From Clitoria ternatea (lineage: Eukaryota; Streptophyta; Magnoliopsida; Fabales; Fabaceae): 64,000 bases of DNA. The DNA is taken from the NCBI GenBank assembly GCA_037962975.1, contig CM075671.1:157035501-157099500 (forward strand), written 5' to 3'. The notes beneath the pieces were generated by a model, which was given only the letters and a program-made list of their open reading frames with translations, did no database searches and had not been told where the DNA came from. This document shows positions 22,360 to 32,611 of this stretch, in pieces; the first letter of the stretch is position 1, and each line of letters opens with the position of its first letter. Position numbers and translations under genes: made by a program.

Positions 22360-25300
22360 TGTAACATCCCGAATTTCATAAAAATAGATAATTGAGAGGA
22401 ATAAATAGTAGATAATTATAAATGGGTTAATGAGGGTCCTAGAAAATTAAAAATAGTTAAATTGAGATTTATCATGAATATTCATAATTTATTTGGACTA
22501 AATAAGGCAAAATAATACCCGGTTGAAATATGGGTGTCGGACCAAGTATCTCCGATTGAGATGCCGTTGGTCAGGGCTGTTAAGAATATTATTGGGAATC
22601 CGAATCTATATTCAGAATAATTTTTAGATAAAGTATTGAGCCCGAACTAAGATCCTGTTTATTATAAAACAGAGAAATTATTATTGAGGGTTAAAAATAA
22701 AACCTAAAACTCCATTCTCTTCCCACTTATTTCATGTTACTTTCCCCTCTATCTTTTCTTCATTTCCTTCACTTCTTCCTCCTCTCTTCTTGCCCAAACC
22801 GTGACCACCCATCAAAATCCATACCCACCCAAAATTATTTGGTCTCCATGGATTCATGAAGCACCCAAGGGGCATTGGAGCAAAGCTTGACACCTCTTCC
22901 TTCTTCTCCCTCTCAATTTCATGTTTTTCCTTAGAGCTTGGAAATGTGGTAAGGCTTTCTACTCATTCTCCTCCATTTATGGTTTTTAAGATGCTTAAGT
23001 GTGAGATGGTGACATTGGGCTTTATGGACAATGATAAAAATGGTGAACCCTAGGCTTGAATGCTTGGAGATGGAACTCTTGATTTATGGTTTTTATTATG
23101 TGAGATTGAGAGGTTGATGAGATTGTTATGATTAAATGAAATGGTTGGCGGTGATGGTTTTTGGATATTTTAGAAGAAAACCCTAACCCTGGGAATTGGG
23201 GGAAATGAGTAATGATGTTGTGAAAAGTGGTTTTAAGTATAAACCCATGATATTTTATATATGAATGTTGTTTATGATGATGGTTAATGGTTATTAGAAA
23301 TGGTTGTTGAGTTTTGGTGAAAGCCCTAGAGATTGGGATTTGAGGCTTTATGGTAAGCCTTGAAATAGGGTGGTAATTTGAGGTTAGAGTGAATTGGTAA
23401 GTAGGAATGAGCTTTTAAGTGTGTGACATTGATCATTGACGATAAGGATATGTGAAATCAAAAGAATTGTCATAATAGCTCTAAGTTGTTAAGTATGTTA
23501 GAGTTGTGATCTTGTTATGAAGAGCTTGAACAATGAGAATATGAGAAATAATAGCAATTAGATGGTTTAAGATATTGGATGCCTTAAGGATAAGGGATGG
23601 GATTTTGTTGTTATTGGGTTGGTTGACCCTTTAAGATCTAGAGAATCTTGGTTTTGGGAAAGGAATTCCTAAAGCCTAACACAATGGTATGAATTGGTGT
23701 TTTAGCAAGTCTAGGACTTGATATTGAGCTTTATGATAAGCTAGCATTTGTTTAGAATTGTGAGGAATGCCTTGAGATGGCTTATTGATTGTATGAATGC
23801 ATATGTATGTTGTGTAGATGATATTCTGGCAATGTGGCGGAGCATTTGGAGCGTGTATTTGGTTGCGGCGCTTCCCTCGAGGTAGGAGAGGAGTTTACAT
23901 TCAAATTGCATGAGTTATATAATTGATGATTATTGTATGTCATGATACTTATACTTGCCTTGCCATGTTTATAGTGAAATGATGTGAATGGCAAATTGTT
24001 GGCTATTGGTGATAATTTATGTGTATACAAGTTGATGAATGTTATGCTCGGTAATGATAGATTCTTGCGAATGATATATATATATATGTATATATAAATT
24101 GATGATGAATGTTTAGTGCCCTTTAATGGGAGTAATGCACCATTGATGAGTAACCTATGAGGGGTTGAAATATGCATACACCACGTGAATTTAGAATTCC
24201 ATGTAATTTCGATGAATGAATATTGGAAATGAGAGGCAAAGGCTAATAGATGACATTAATGTTTATATTGATAGAGAAATTGCTCAAAATGTGAAACTAG
24301 GTATTGACATTAATGCATAATTGAGGAACTAATAGAGCCAAATAGAGTTTTATGAGGATTGAATGACATGGGATAGTTCTAATAGCTTCCATGTATAATT
24401 TATGACTTGTAGAAATTGAAGTGGGCCAATTCTAATAAGAATAGGCCCTTGAGTTGCACACAAGTACCTCAAAATGAGTAAAACACATTTATGTGCATAA
24501 GTCACTCATTTTAAAGGATTTTTGAGTGAGGCCGGTGGCGTCACAAATGGTGTAATTTAATTTATGTCAAAATTTGGTAGCATTTGGAGTTGATATGAAA
24601 AAGTTAGAGGAGTTGGTAGTCCAAAATTATGTATTTTCTGCATAATTTCTGCATTCTGATAGGCCGTAATCGACTAGTCTAATCTAATGAATTACGAGGA
24701 TTCTGTTCCTATAGTAATAGATGGGCCTAATCGATTACAAACCTGTACGCAGCCCAATAATCGATTGTGTTCGAGGGTGTAATTGATTAGAGGCCAAATA
24801 AAATCAATGTAATCGATTGTGTTCAAGGGTGAAATTGACTATGTACTAAAACAAAAACAAGGTAATCGATTACCCTAGTCTCGTAATCAATTATGCACAA
24901 TACCTGTGGGATTCTATGAAGGGAGTACCCCTTGCGAGGCGGGAAACTAACTTGATGATGATATGATATTGAGCCGGTGGTTGCGATCACCTGGTTGTTG
25001 AAATGAAAAAGGGCTTACGAGTTTCTATGATGCCCGTGGTTGCGATCACGAGGAGGGAGTACCCCTTGCAAGGCGGGAAACCCATGTGAATGAATGATGT
25101 GGTGGTTGCGATCACCTGTTGAAATGAAATCAGATCTGTGCATATGCATTATTAAACAATTGACATATGCATTAGCCATAGGTGCATGGCATTTGAGATG
25201 GGATGACCACGAGATGAAAAACCCCTTGTGAGGAGGAATTGAGTAAAGATTTAATGAATTGATGATGATAACTTGTGAATGCCCTTGTTGATAAGTGGCA

Positions 25301-26254
25301 ATGTGATTGTGTATGTGCTTGTGCTTGCTTATGTTGTGAACTGCGTTTCACGAGGCTTGTATACCTATTATATCAATATGATGATGATTGAGTGATGAAT
25401 TGATGATATTATAGCAAAGCACACATGATGAATGAATGCATGTACACTTAATCACAATATATTATATTCGTCATTTTGAATGTATAACTCACTCTCCCAT
25501 GTGGTCTCCTTTTTAGCATTGTGATGCAGGTTGCCATGGGATGAGTTTGGATTTTAAATTGAAGTTTTGGGAAGGTAAATAGTGGTAGTAGAAGTGCCTT
25601 GGCCGGCATCATTTGTGAATTTTAATGTAATGAATAAATTGTATATGATGGTATCGATGATTTGGTGATTTTGGTCATGTATAAGATAATCGTGAATGCA
25701 TAAATGGTGAACCTATGTATTAGTACATAAGTGATGATTTGATCAGTAATTGAGGAATTGAACTTATATAATATGCATTAATGATGGGAGTGTTTGGATT
25801 AATGCCAATAAGTGAATGAGTAGGTTAATTATGAGATATGGGCAGTGGTGATAGTTGGGGCATGACCCCGGATGTATATGCATATTTATATTATATCTTA
25901 GGCAATGCATGTGTCTATTGTAAGTGCATGAATGAGTTATAATAATAGGTTTATGTTAGGTGTTTGCATGCTTTGTCGAGCATTTTCTCATATCGTCATA
26001 TATGGGACTAGGCGTATGCCCGGTATACACATTCTTCTTCCGCTTTAAACTCTACTATTTTCATATACCGTTATGGGCAAATTAGTTATCGATCCAGTTA
26101 TATGTTGATAAATCTCACTCTTCAGTTTTCTGTGGTTCGGGTCTTGATGTAGTCGAGATGGTGTTTAAAAACTATTTCGAACACGAAAAATTTACTCGCA
26201 TTTTTATTATCTTGATTACATCGGGATCCGAGTCCGGAAATCCGGGGTGTTACA
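22360..26254 (+). repeat. 3' LTR of the giant-LTR element (3895 bp)
   Basis: It runs from TGTAACATCCCGAATTTC to TCCGGGGTGTTACA. It lacks about 850 bp present in the 5' LTR: sequence passes from TGCACAATACCTG (about 24905) straight to TGGGATTC..., whereas in the 5' LTR these are at about 17570 and 18420. CCTG occurs at both edges there, so a microhomology deletion is likely. The TATAAAA is at 22663-22669 and the 65-codon ORF at 22856-23053. Confidence 0.9.
24660..24900. repeat. Cluster of TAATCGATTA palindromes in the 3' LTR
   Basis: The counterpart of 17330-17640, with more decayed words (for example GTAATCGACTAG, GTAATAGATGG) and about four to five exact AATCGATT cores. The last copies of the 5' LTR cluster were removed by the deletion near 24905. 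Confidence 0.9.
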
Positions 26255-26259
26255 TGCAT
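26255..26259. other. Target site duplication, right copy (TGCAT)
   Basis: TGCAT directly after GGGGTGTTACA, identical to 15054-15058. Confidence 0.92.
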
Positions 26260-27240
26260 CACGAAAGTGAACCACGACCAAGCCATGGTGCATACCACAC
26301 CCGTGGATCATGGTTTGATAGGTTATACTCTTTAAATTGTTCGTTTAAATACAAGTTGTGAGGAACTTTGGAGGGGTTTAAAATTTTAGGGCTTTAGAGG
26401 CATAGAACAATACTTTGGAGAGAAATTGAAGAATGTTTGGAAAACCAAATATCGTTAAGGATTCATGAAGGCCAATCCTCATTGATCATAGGTTTTTTCT
26501 TGTGTAGTCCTTGTTTTAATGCCTTTTTCTTCATCTTTATCTTTTGTAATTGGGTTTTCTTACCCTATGGGTAACTAAACTTGTAATCTTGGGATGATGG
26601 GGGTTTAAGAACATATTTTGATGTAATTGACAAATTTTTTATATATGTGATTCCATTTCTTATTCAATTCTTGATTTTGCTCTATATACTTTTGATTTAG
26701 AAATAAACCTTGATATACCTTAGATTTAGAGAACAAACTGAAGATGTGACTCTAATAGGAAATAACTTGAATTAAACCTAGAGTTAGGTTACGAAAGTAA
26801 TTTTAATTCTTTGAGGATCGTAAAAGGGACTTTCAGAAATTGTAAAGGACTTAATTTTGAATATGATGTTGTTCTTCGTGAATTAGGAACATTATGGGGG
26901 TTCCGAGAGGAAAACCTTAATTGGCTCTAGAATGTTTGCCTTAAGGAACTCAATCTTATTTACATCGTTAAAAAAAAATTTCAATTTCTGAAGTCGTTCA
27001 CTATAACTCCCTAATTCCCAAGATACCTTCAATTCTTGAATCCCTTAAAATCAATTATTATGTTTCTTTTTAAATTTTTTCTTTAATTTCTTAATTCTTG
27101 AATCTTGAACGATTGAACTTTTAAATCATTTTGATTAAATCATAAATTAGCTAAATATTGGGACGCAATCCCTATGGATTTGATTTTTTATTATGCGATA
27201 AAACTCGTACACTTACGAAGGTTATTACCTTCCTCTAAAA
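26260..27240 (+). repeat. Athila-like LTR, right part
   Basis: A continuation of 14683-15058. A CCATGG-type word cluster (26265-26318) is followed at once by a TATA-like GTTTAAATACA (about 26340), a long leader, and a U5 end resembling this lineage (GACGCAATCCCTATGGATT ... CGTACACTTACGAAGG). No PBS follows, so it is a solo or truncated LTR. The right boundary is approximate. Confidence 0.6.
26265..26318. repeat. Cluster of CCATGG-type palindromes (second of three)
   Basis: AACCACGACCAAGCCATGGTG followed by ACCACACCCGTGGATCATGG, lying 20-75 bp upstream of the TATA-like GTTTAAATACA. Confidence 0.65.
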
Positions 27241-28789
27241 AAATTGTTGAAAAAAAAGGTTAGAAATAATCAGAGATGAGAGTAAGTTATCAACATCTTT
27301 ATAAATATTATATATACCCTTTATTGACTAGAAAAAGACCCGATAAAAAGAAAAACACATTTTGTAAGGAAATGGCATGATGATCTCATCTACATAAAAG
27401 GAATTTACATCATTTTGAGGTTTTGATTGAAAGGCTTTCTGTTTTTCCTTCCTGTGTATCACAATTTCATCCTCAGGCTTCTTTAGCTTTTACCATGAAA
27501 ATATTTAATTTGGAATAATTAATATCGCTAGATATTTAAGCACGTGTGGACAAAGAAGGTCAAAAAGGGCTCTTCCTTGTTACAATTCCAGGAGGGAATA
27601 GATGGAAAGGAAGTTGCGTCACAATCACAGTATATATAGGAGCCAGCTAGCTATAGAAAGCGTGGAACAGACTTCCCTTTCAGATTTAATCCCCGTCTCG
27701 AGAAAGTGCAATCCCGAGGCTTATTATCTTCATTATTATGTGACACAAAATTCTATTAACATTAGAGAAATTATTTACAGCTATAGCAAAGTTGGAATTG
27801 GTGGCATTCACTGCACGCCCTTAGAATCTCATCTTCAGCTGAAAAGAAACCAACAAGCAAAGAAAAAGATGACAAGAGAAAGCACATCAACTCATAATGT
27901 TCCACATAGTTAAAAGAAACACTGCCGTCCGTCTTCCTTGAAAAAGTGTGTGAACGTGATCGACCAAAATTTCTATTTCGAAGTTTTGGGGTTGAGAGTA
28001 GCTGTTATTTTGGGCAACTATATCATAATACGGGAATGCTCCCAACCCGCCGGTCTTGGGTTTTAAGTAAATTTTTAATTTGTAAATTAAATAAAGTAAA
28101 AATATATCTCGGTTACAAATCAATATTATTTATTAGATAATATAATTGATTAAACTCTTTGGATAATTATGTTAGTACCAAAGAGGGCATTTAGGACCGA
28201 TTTGGTTTTTATTTTTTGTTTTTTATTTTTAGTTTTAAGTATAAGATTATAATTATGTTTTTTAAAAAATTTATATGAAAAATAAAACAAAAATTATTTT
28301 TAGTATTTTCTTTAAAGTTTTGAAAACAAAAAACGAAAATGAAACCAATCGTATCTTTGGTATTGTACTTTTGCCAGCTTTGCTGCTAGCCAGCTTTGCT
28401 TCCATCACGCCCTTTAGTGGCCGCATGCCTTTAGTTTTGTATTATGTGCGGCTTGCTTCCTTGCTTTATTTTCCCTTTAGTTGGTACTTGGTTGTGCCAG
28501 AGCTAGACACACGATGAAAAACTTTGCTTTACTTGCTTGCCACTGCAAATTACTGGGTACATCAATACCAAAGAGATCTTAATTTGATATTCACATTCAA
28601 ACTTAATTATCAGATTTGAGTTTAAATATATATGTTTAATTCTTTTTAATTAAAGTTTTGAGATTAAATTTTGTGAATTAATAAAAAGTTTGTTGAAAAA
28701 GTTAATCCTATTATAATATAAATATTTTGAATTAAAATAGAATTGATGATACTTATGAATGAAAAATTAATCTGTTATAATATAAATTA
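27241..28789. other. Unassigned AT-rich DNA, no gene recognised
   Basis: Short ORFs (longest 103 codons, 27602-27913) have no recognisable domain or supporting signals. A small duplication (CCAGCTTTGCT twice near 28373-28396) and long A/T stretches are seen. This is one of the few parts of the window without clear retrotransposon vocabulary. Confidence 0.4.
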
Positions 28790-28934
28790 ACGTCCCCTTA
28801 GTGATTCTTAAAATTTATTTTGGGGTCTGGTAAAATTCGAGTAAATTTTTCGCTTTGGAAACATCCCCGACAGTAAACAATAGAAACCTAAAGACCATGC
28901 CATTCAAACGTCCAAAAACTCCCTTATAGGGTCC

Positions 28935-29095
28935 TAATAATCGATTACACAAAACCTGTAATCGATTACATGGCCCTGGTAATCGATTACTCAAACCCTA
29001 AACCCTAAACCCAGACATGGTAATCGATTACCTGCAAGCATGTTACGCAGGAAACAACTAAGGTCCTCTAATAATCAATTACGTAATCAATTACC
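28935..29095. repeat. Cluster of GTAATCGATTAC palindromes (third locus)
   Basis: Four exact AATCGATT cores, three of them in the full 12-nt GTAATCGATTAC, and two AATCAATTAC variants within 160 bp. A telomere-like AAACCCTAAACCCTAAACCC lies among them at 28993-29012. Confidence 0.92.
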
Positions 29096-29460
29096 AAACA
29101 CCATGTTCCGCATAATTATGTAGAATTTGATCTTTGGGCCAACTTCCGCCTTACCTAGCTTGCCTATTTCAACTCCAACTGCTATAAAACTCCTTGGGCA
29201 CTATATTTCCCCCATTCCAAACCTGCTAGTGCAGTCTGTACTAAAACATTCCTTCATATGAACAATTAATTTCAACCAAACTTGACCAATATCACACTCA
29301 ATACTTAACAAATGAACTCTAAATCAAACAATAATCATGCACACAAGTTTTAAATGACCTTGGGAACCTATTGGCACCCTCCGGGGGTTCTAATTCTCAC
29401 CAGATCTTAAATTCACACATCTAGTTACTCAATTCTCTAATTCATCACTATAAATGTAAT

Positions 29461-29486
29461 TCTATCTATCTATCTATCTATCTATC
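29461..29486. repeat. (TCTA)n microsatellite
   Basis: Six and a half perfect TCTA units. Confidence 0.98.
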
Positions 29487-31280
29487 ATCAATTTGTCAAT
29501 TCTATCACCATTCTCAAAATAACCACAAAATGGGCCTATATCATATATATATGCAACCACAATTCACCTACCCATTATAATTTAGCATCAATCAAACGTT
29601 GCTTAATGCCAATCAACACACCAACTCAAATACATAACATATGAACACACACTTAATTCATCGCACCCGAGAATTAAATCATTCATCTTCAAGACCTAAT
29701 TAGTCAGGCAATGAAACGTCACACTAGAATATACTTTATCAAAGATCATCATAACGTAAATGAACTAATTATTCATACACAACAACTAATATTATCAAAT
29801 TCATCAACGTTCATCACTATAATTACATAGTCTCCAATCCTTCCCTTAGCATTGTCTTCTTACTTGGCGCTTCCCTCTAGGGCATTCATGATCTCCCTGT
29901 CATTGGTTACTAAAAAGAGATAAACAACAGCAAGAGTGAGTACTGGAAATCATAATTAATATAGAACTCACTATATAAGTGAACAAGGTGTAACAACCTT
30001 TATATAAACATTCATTTACTCTCCCTTAAGTCCTTTTATTCTTCCAATCACAAAATGACGATAGCTGGGGTCCTAAAAGGTTCACCACTAGAAGGGGCTG
30101 CTCGTGGAATCAGTCCAAGAAAAGGAGATGCCTTCCCCTCCTCAACAGGGTAGGTGTGAGGTGGCGTGTTGATCACGACATGAAAAAACCACCATTGCAT
30201 GATCCTGTCCGTCCAGGGCAAGAAACAGGATAATCGTCCTTTTAGGGATAGAGTGCATACCTTTCCCATTTCTTTCTCTGACGATGATTTTGGGCCAACG
30301 ACCCCTGGAGGTGATGACGCTATGGTAATAGTGGCTATTATCGCCAATATGGATATCAAGAGGAGCGGCTGCTAGTTCTGTTAACCTTGTTGACTTGGAC
30401 CCATGGACGGAGTTGAAGATTGACCCCTTAAACCCATCCAAGCTGACTCCGGATAGAGAGTCCAAAGAAATTGTCTTGGGAGATACCCCGAAGAAAATAA
30501 CCCATATTAATGAGAAGCTTAAGCTTGGGATGAAGCAATCGTTGCTGGTGCTGCTCAAGGAGGATAAGGACTTGTTTACCTAGACAGTTGCTGACATGGA
30601 CCCAGATTTTTGCTACAAGTTATCTATGTATCCGGAGACCAGACCAGTGACCTAGAAGAAGAGACGCTTGGGTCTACAAAAGTAAAAGGCCGCATATGAG
30701 AATACTAGAGAGCTCCTCAAAGAAAAATTCATTAGGGAAATTTGTTATTCTTCATGGCTTATGAATGTTTTTATGCTCCAAAAGTTGAATGGGAAATGGT
30801 GTATGTGTACAAATTATGTTGATCTGAATAAATGATGCCTCAAGGACCTTTATCCGTTGCCCAACATTGCACCAATGAGGCCTTATCAATTAGTATTATA
30901 TAAAAAAATCCATTATAGACACTAATATAATTAGATCCGCTCTTCATAGACACACTTGGGATTTGCGATCTCAGGTAAGATCGGTTCAGGATCATGAGAT
31001 CCTTCTCTATCAGATAGGAAGGGTTGTTTCACAAAATGTACTTTTAAGTAATTAGTTGATGATTCTTATGGGCATCAATTTTTTTCCTTCATGGACGCCT
31101 ACTCCGGTTATACTCAAATATCGATGTGGGAAGAGGATTAGGAGAAGACGGTGTTTGTGAACGATAAAGGGGTATGTGCTACACTGTTATGCCTTTTGGT
31201 TTGAATAACGCTGGAGCAATATACCAGTGAATGATCAACAAGGCGTTCAAAGGCATGCATATGAAGTTGGTGGAAGTGCA

Positions 31281-32611
31281 TGACCGGCCCGTAAGCGCAC
31301 ATGTGTGTCATGTAATATAAAAAAATATCATCTCCTTAGGGACTGTGTTCTTAAGTACTCACAAGTTCAATCCTAATTATCTAGACAACATATTAAAGAT
31401 TTTGCTTAAATAAATTTAAAACATAAATTAAAATAAAATTGCAATAGGGAGTTCTTAGGAAAAGAAAACAATTAAAACGCATCTTGGGATCTTAGAGTAG
31501 TAAATTGCTTGCATTGATGTTTAATTTTTTTTGTATTATCTTTTACTCTTATGCTAACTAGGACAATTTTCCTAAAGTCTTAGTTTTCCCTTCTCAAGGT
31601 TCCACTAAAGTACTTAGAATTTAAATCACAACATTTAATTTGAAAACAAAGCCATTAAGGGTTTATGAAAATCTTAAGTCCTTAAAAGATTAAAGAGGTT
31701 CACTTCCCAGTCCCTCCCAATTTAATTCTTAGGTTCAATTTCTCAAAGTGATTAAACTGTTCACTTTTTAGTCCTTCCCAATTTAATTAAAAATTACTCA
31801 AGCCTATCTCTAGATCAATGAGCACAAAAAGACATTGAGGAATTGAATGAAAACATAATTTCATTGATAATCAAAGAGTAAAGATTACATCAATACATAG
31901 CAATCTACCCCATAAATTCCAAGAAATCTACTTAGCCAATGATGATTTGGTAGAACACAACACAAATAATTGAATCTATAGTTCTTAAAAACAAGGATTA
32001 CAAGAAAAGACTTAAAATCAAAAGAAATCCTAAAACCAACCACAAAGACGTACAGAGTTCTTGGATCCTCTTCGCTTGTGCTTCATTTTCTTCTTGAAAA
32101 GTCCTTGAAAGAACCCTTAGAAATCACCCTATTTGCCTCTACAATGTGCCTTGGCCGCTAAAAGTGCAAAACCCTTGAAACTGTTCCATCCCATCTCTTA
32201 AATACACAGAAAACATGTAAACAGGGGTTGCCTGCTAGACACAAACCACGACCATAGAAATTACCATGGTCTGGCCGTGGATTATGCTGTCTGGCCCTTG
32301 TTGCATTATTTTGATAGCTTACTCCATGGCCATGGTCTGAACCATGGCCTAGTCGTGGTTCCCTCTGCCTGGGCCCTTGAAATCCTTCGTTTTTCTTCTA
32401 TTTTGGCACGCTCTTGCTTTTCTATGAATTGTCTTTCAAATATTTACCCCAAACGAGGCCTTTAATCCTAATTATCCTACAAAACTAGCAAATAGAGTAG
32501 CAAAGGAAGGGAAGAATACAATAACCATGGAATTTAAGGGATTATCATGCAAATCAACCTAAATATACCTAATAAAAGAACCCTAAAATAATGTGCTAAA
32601 AAGACACATCA
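31281..32611 (-). repeat. Athila-like solo LTR inserted in RT of Tat copy 3
   Basis: TGACCGG at 31281 and ACACATCA at 32611 bound 1331 bp with TG..CA ends. Pol homology stops exactly on one side (..KLVEV) and resumes on the other (YIDD). The flanks GTGCA and ATGTA look like one 5-bp TSD (GTGTA) with a transition in each copy. Read on the minus strand, it starts TGATGTGTC, has the CCATGG-type cluster (32363-32245), a TATA-like GTATTTAAGAG (about 32205) and ends in a U5 resembling 27150-27240. Confidence 0.82.
32245..32363. repeat. Cluster of CCATGG-type palindromes (third of three)
   Basis: ACCACGACCATAG, TTACCATGGTCTGGCCGTGG, CTCCATGGCCATGG (a perfect 12-nt palindrome inside) and GAACCATGGCCTAG followed by TCGTGGTT. 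It is about 40-150 bp upstream of the LTR's TATA-like box on the minus strand. Confidence 0.8.

Larger units (their letters stand above)
15059..26254 (+). mobile_element. Complete non-coding giant-LTR retrotransposon (Tekay-related, LARD-like)
   Basis: An 11.2 kb element with LTRs of 4796 and 3895 bp, an exact 5-bp TSD, an initiator tRNA-Met PBS and a polypurine end reading GGACGAAATTTCTTTTA..TGGGG, the hallmark 3' end of Tekay/Del-type chromoviruses. The 2.5 kb internal region has no gag, protease, RT or integrase that I can read, so the element must move in trans, using proteins of an autonomous relative. The LTRs differ by about 3% over their first 300 bp (hand count), plus several indels. 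It inserted into an Athila-like LTR. Confidence 0.9.
28790..30044 (-). repeat. Tekay-like LTR fragment, minus strand
   Basis: The minus strand near 28865-28800 reads GCGAAAAATTTACTCGAATTT..., matching the 3' terminal part of the giant LTR (GAAAAATTTACTCGCATTT). Before it lies the TAATCGATTA cluster (29095-28935), as in those LTRs but much closer to the end. The outer terminus is missing or unrecognisable; the left end of Tat copy 3 begins near 30045. Confidence 0.55.

Noticed and set aside
27602..27913. 103-codon plus-strand ORF in unassigned DNA
   Set aside because: No domain, no clear promoter or codon bias, and no homologous copy in the window; could be chance.
30868..31048. 180-bp foreign sequence in RT of Tat copy 3 as a MITE
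   Set aside because: Ends share only a weak ATCAA(T/C)TA inverted similarity and no TSD could be defined.
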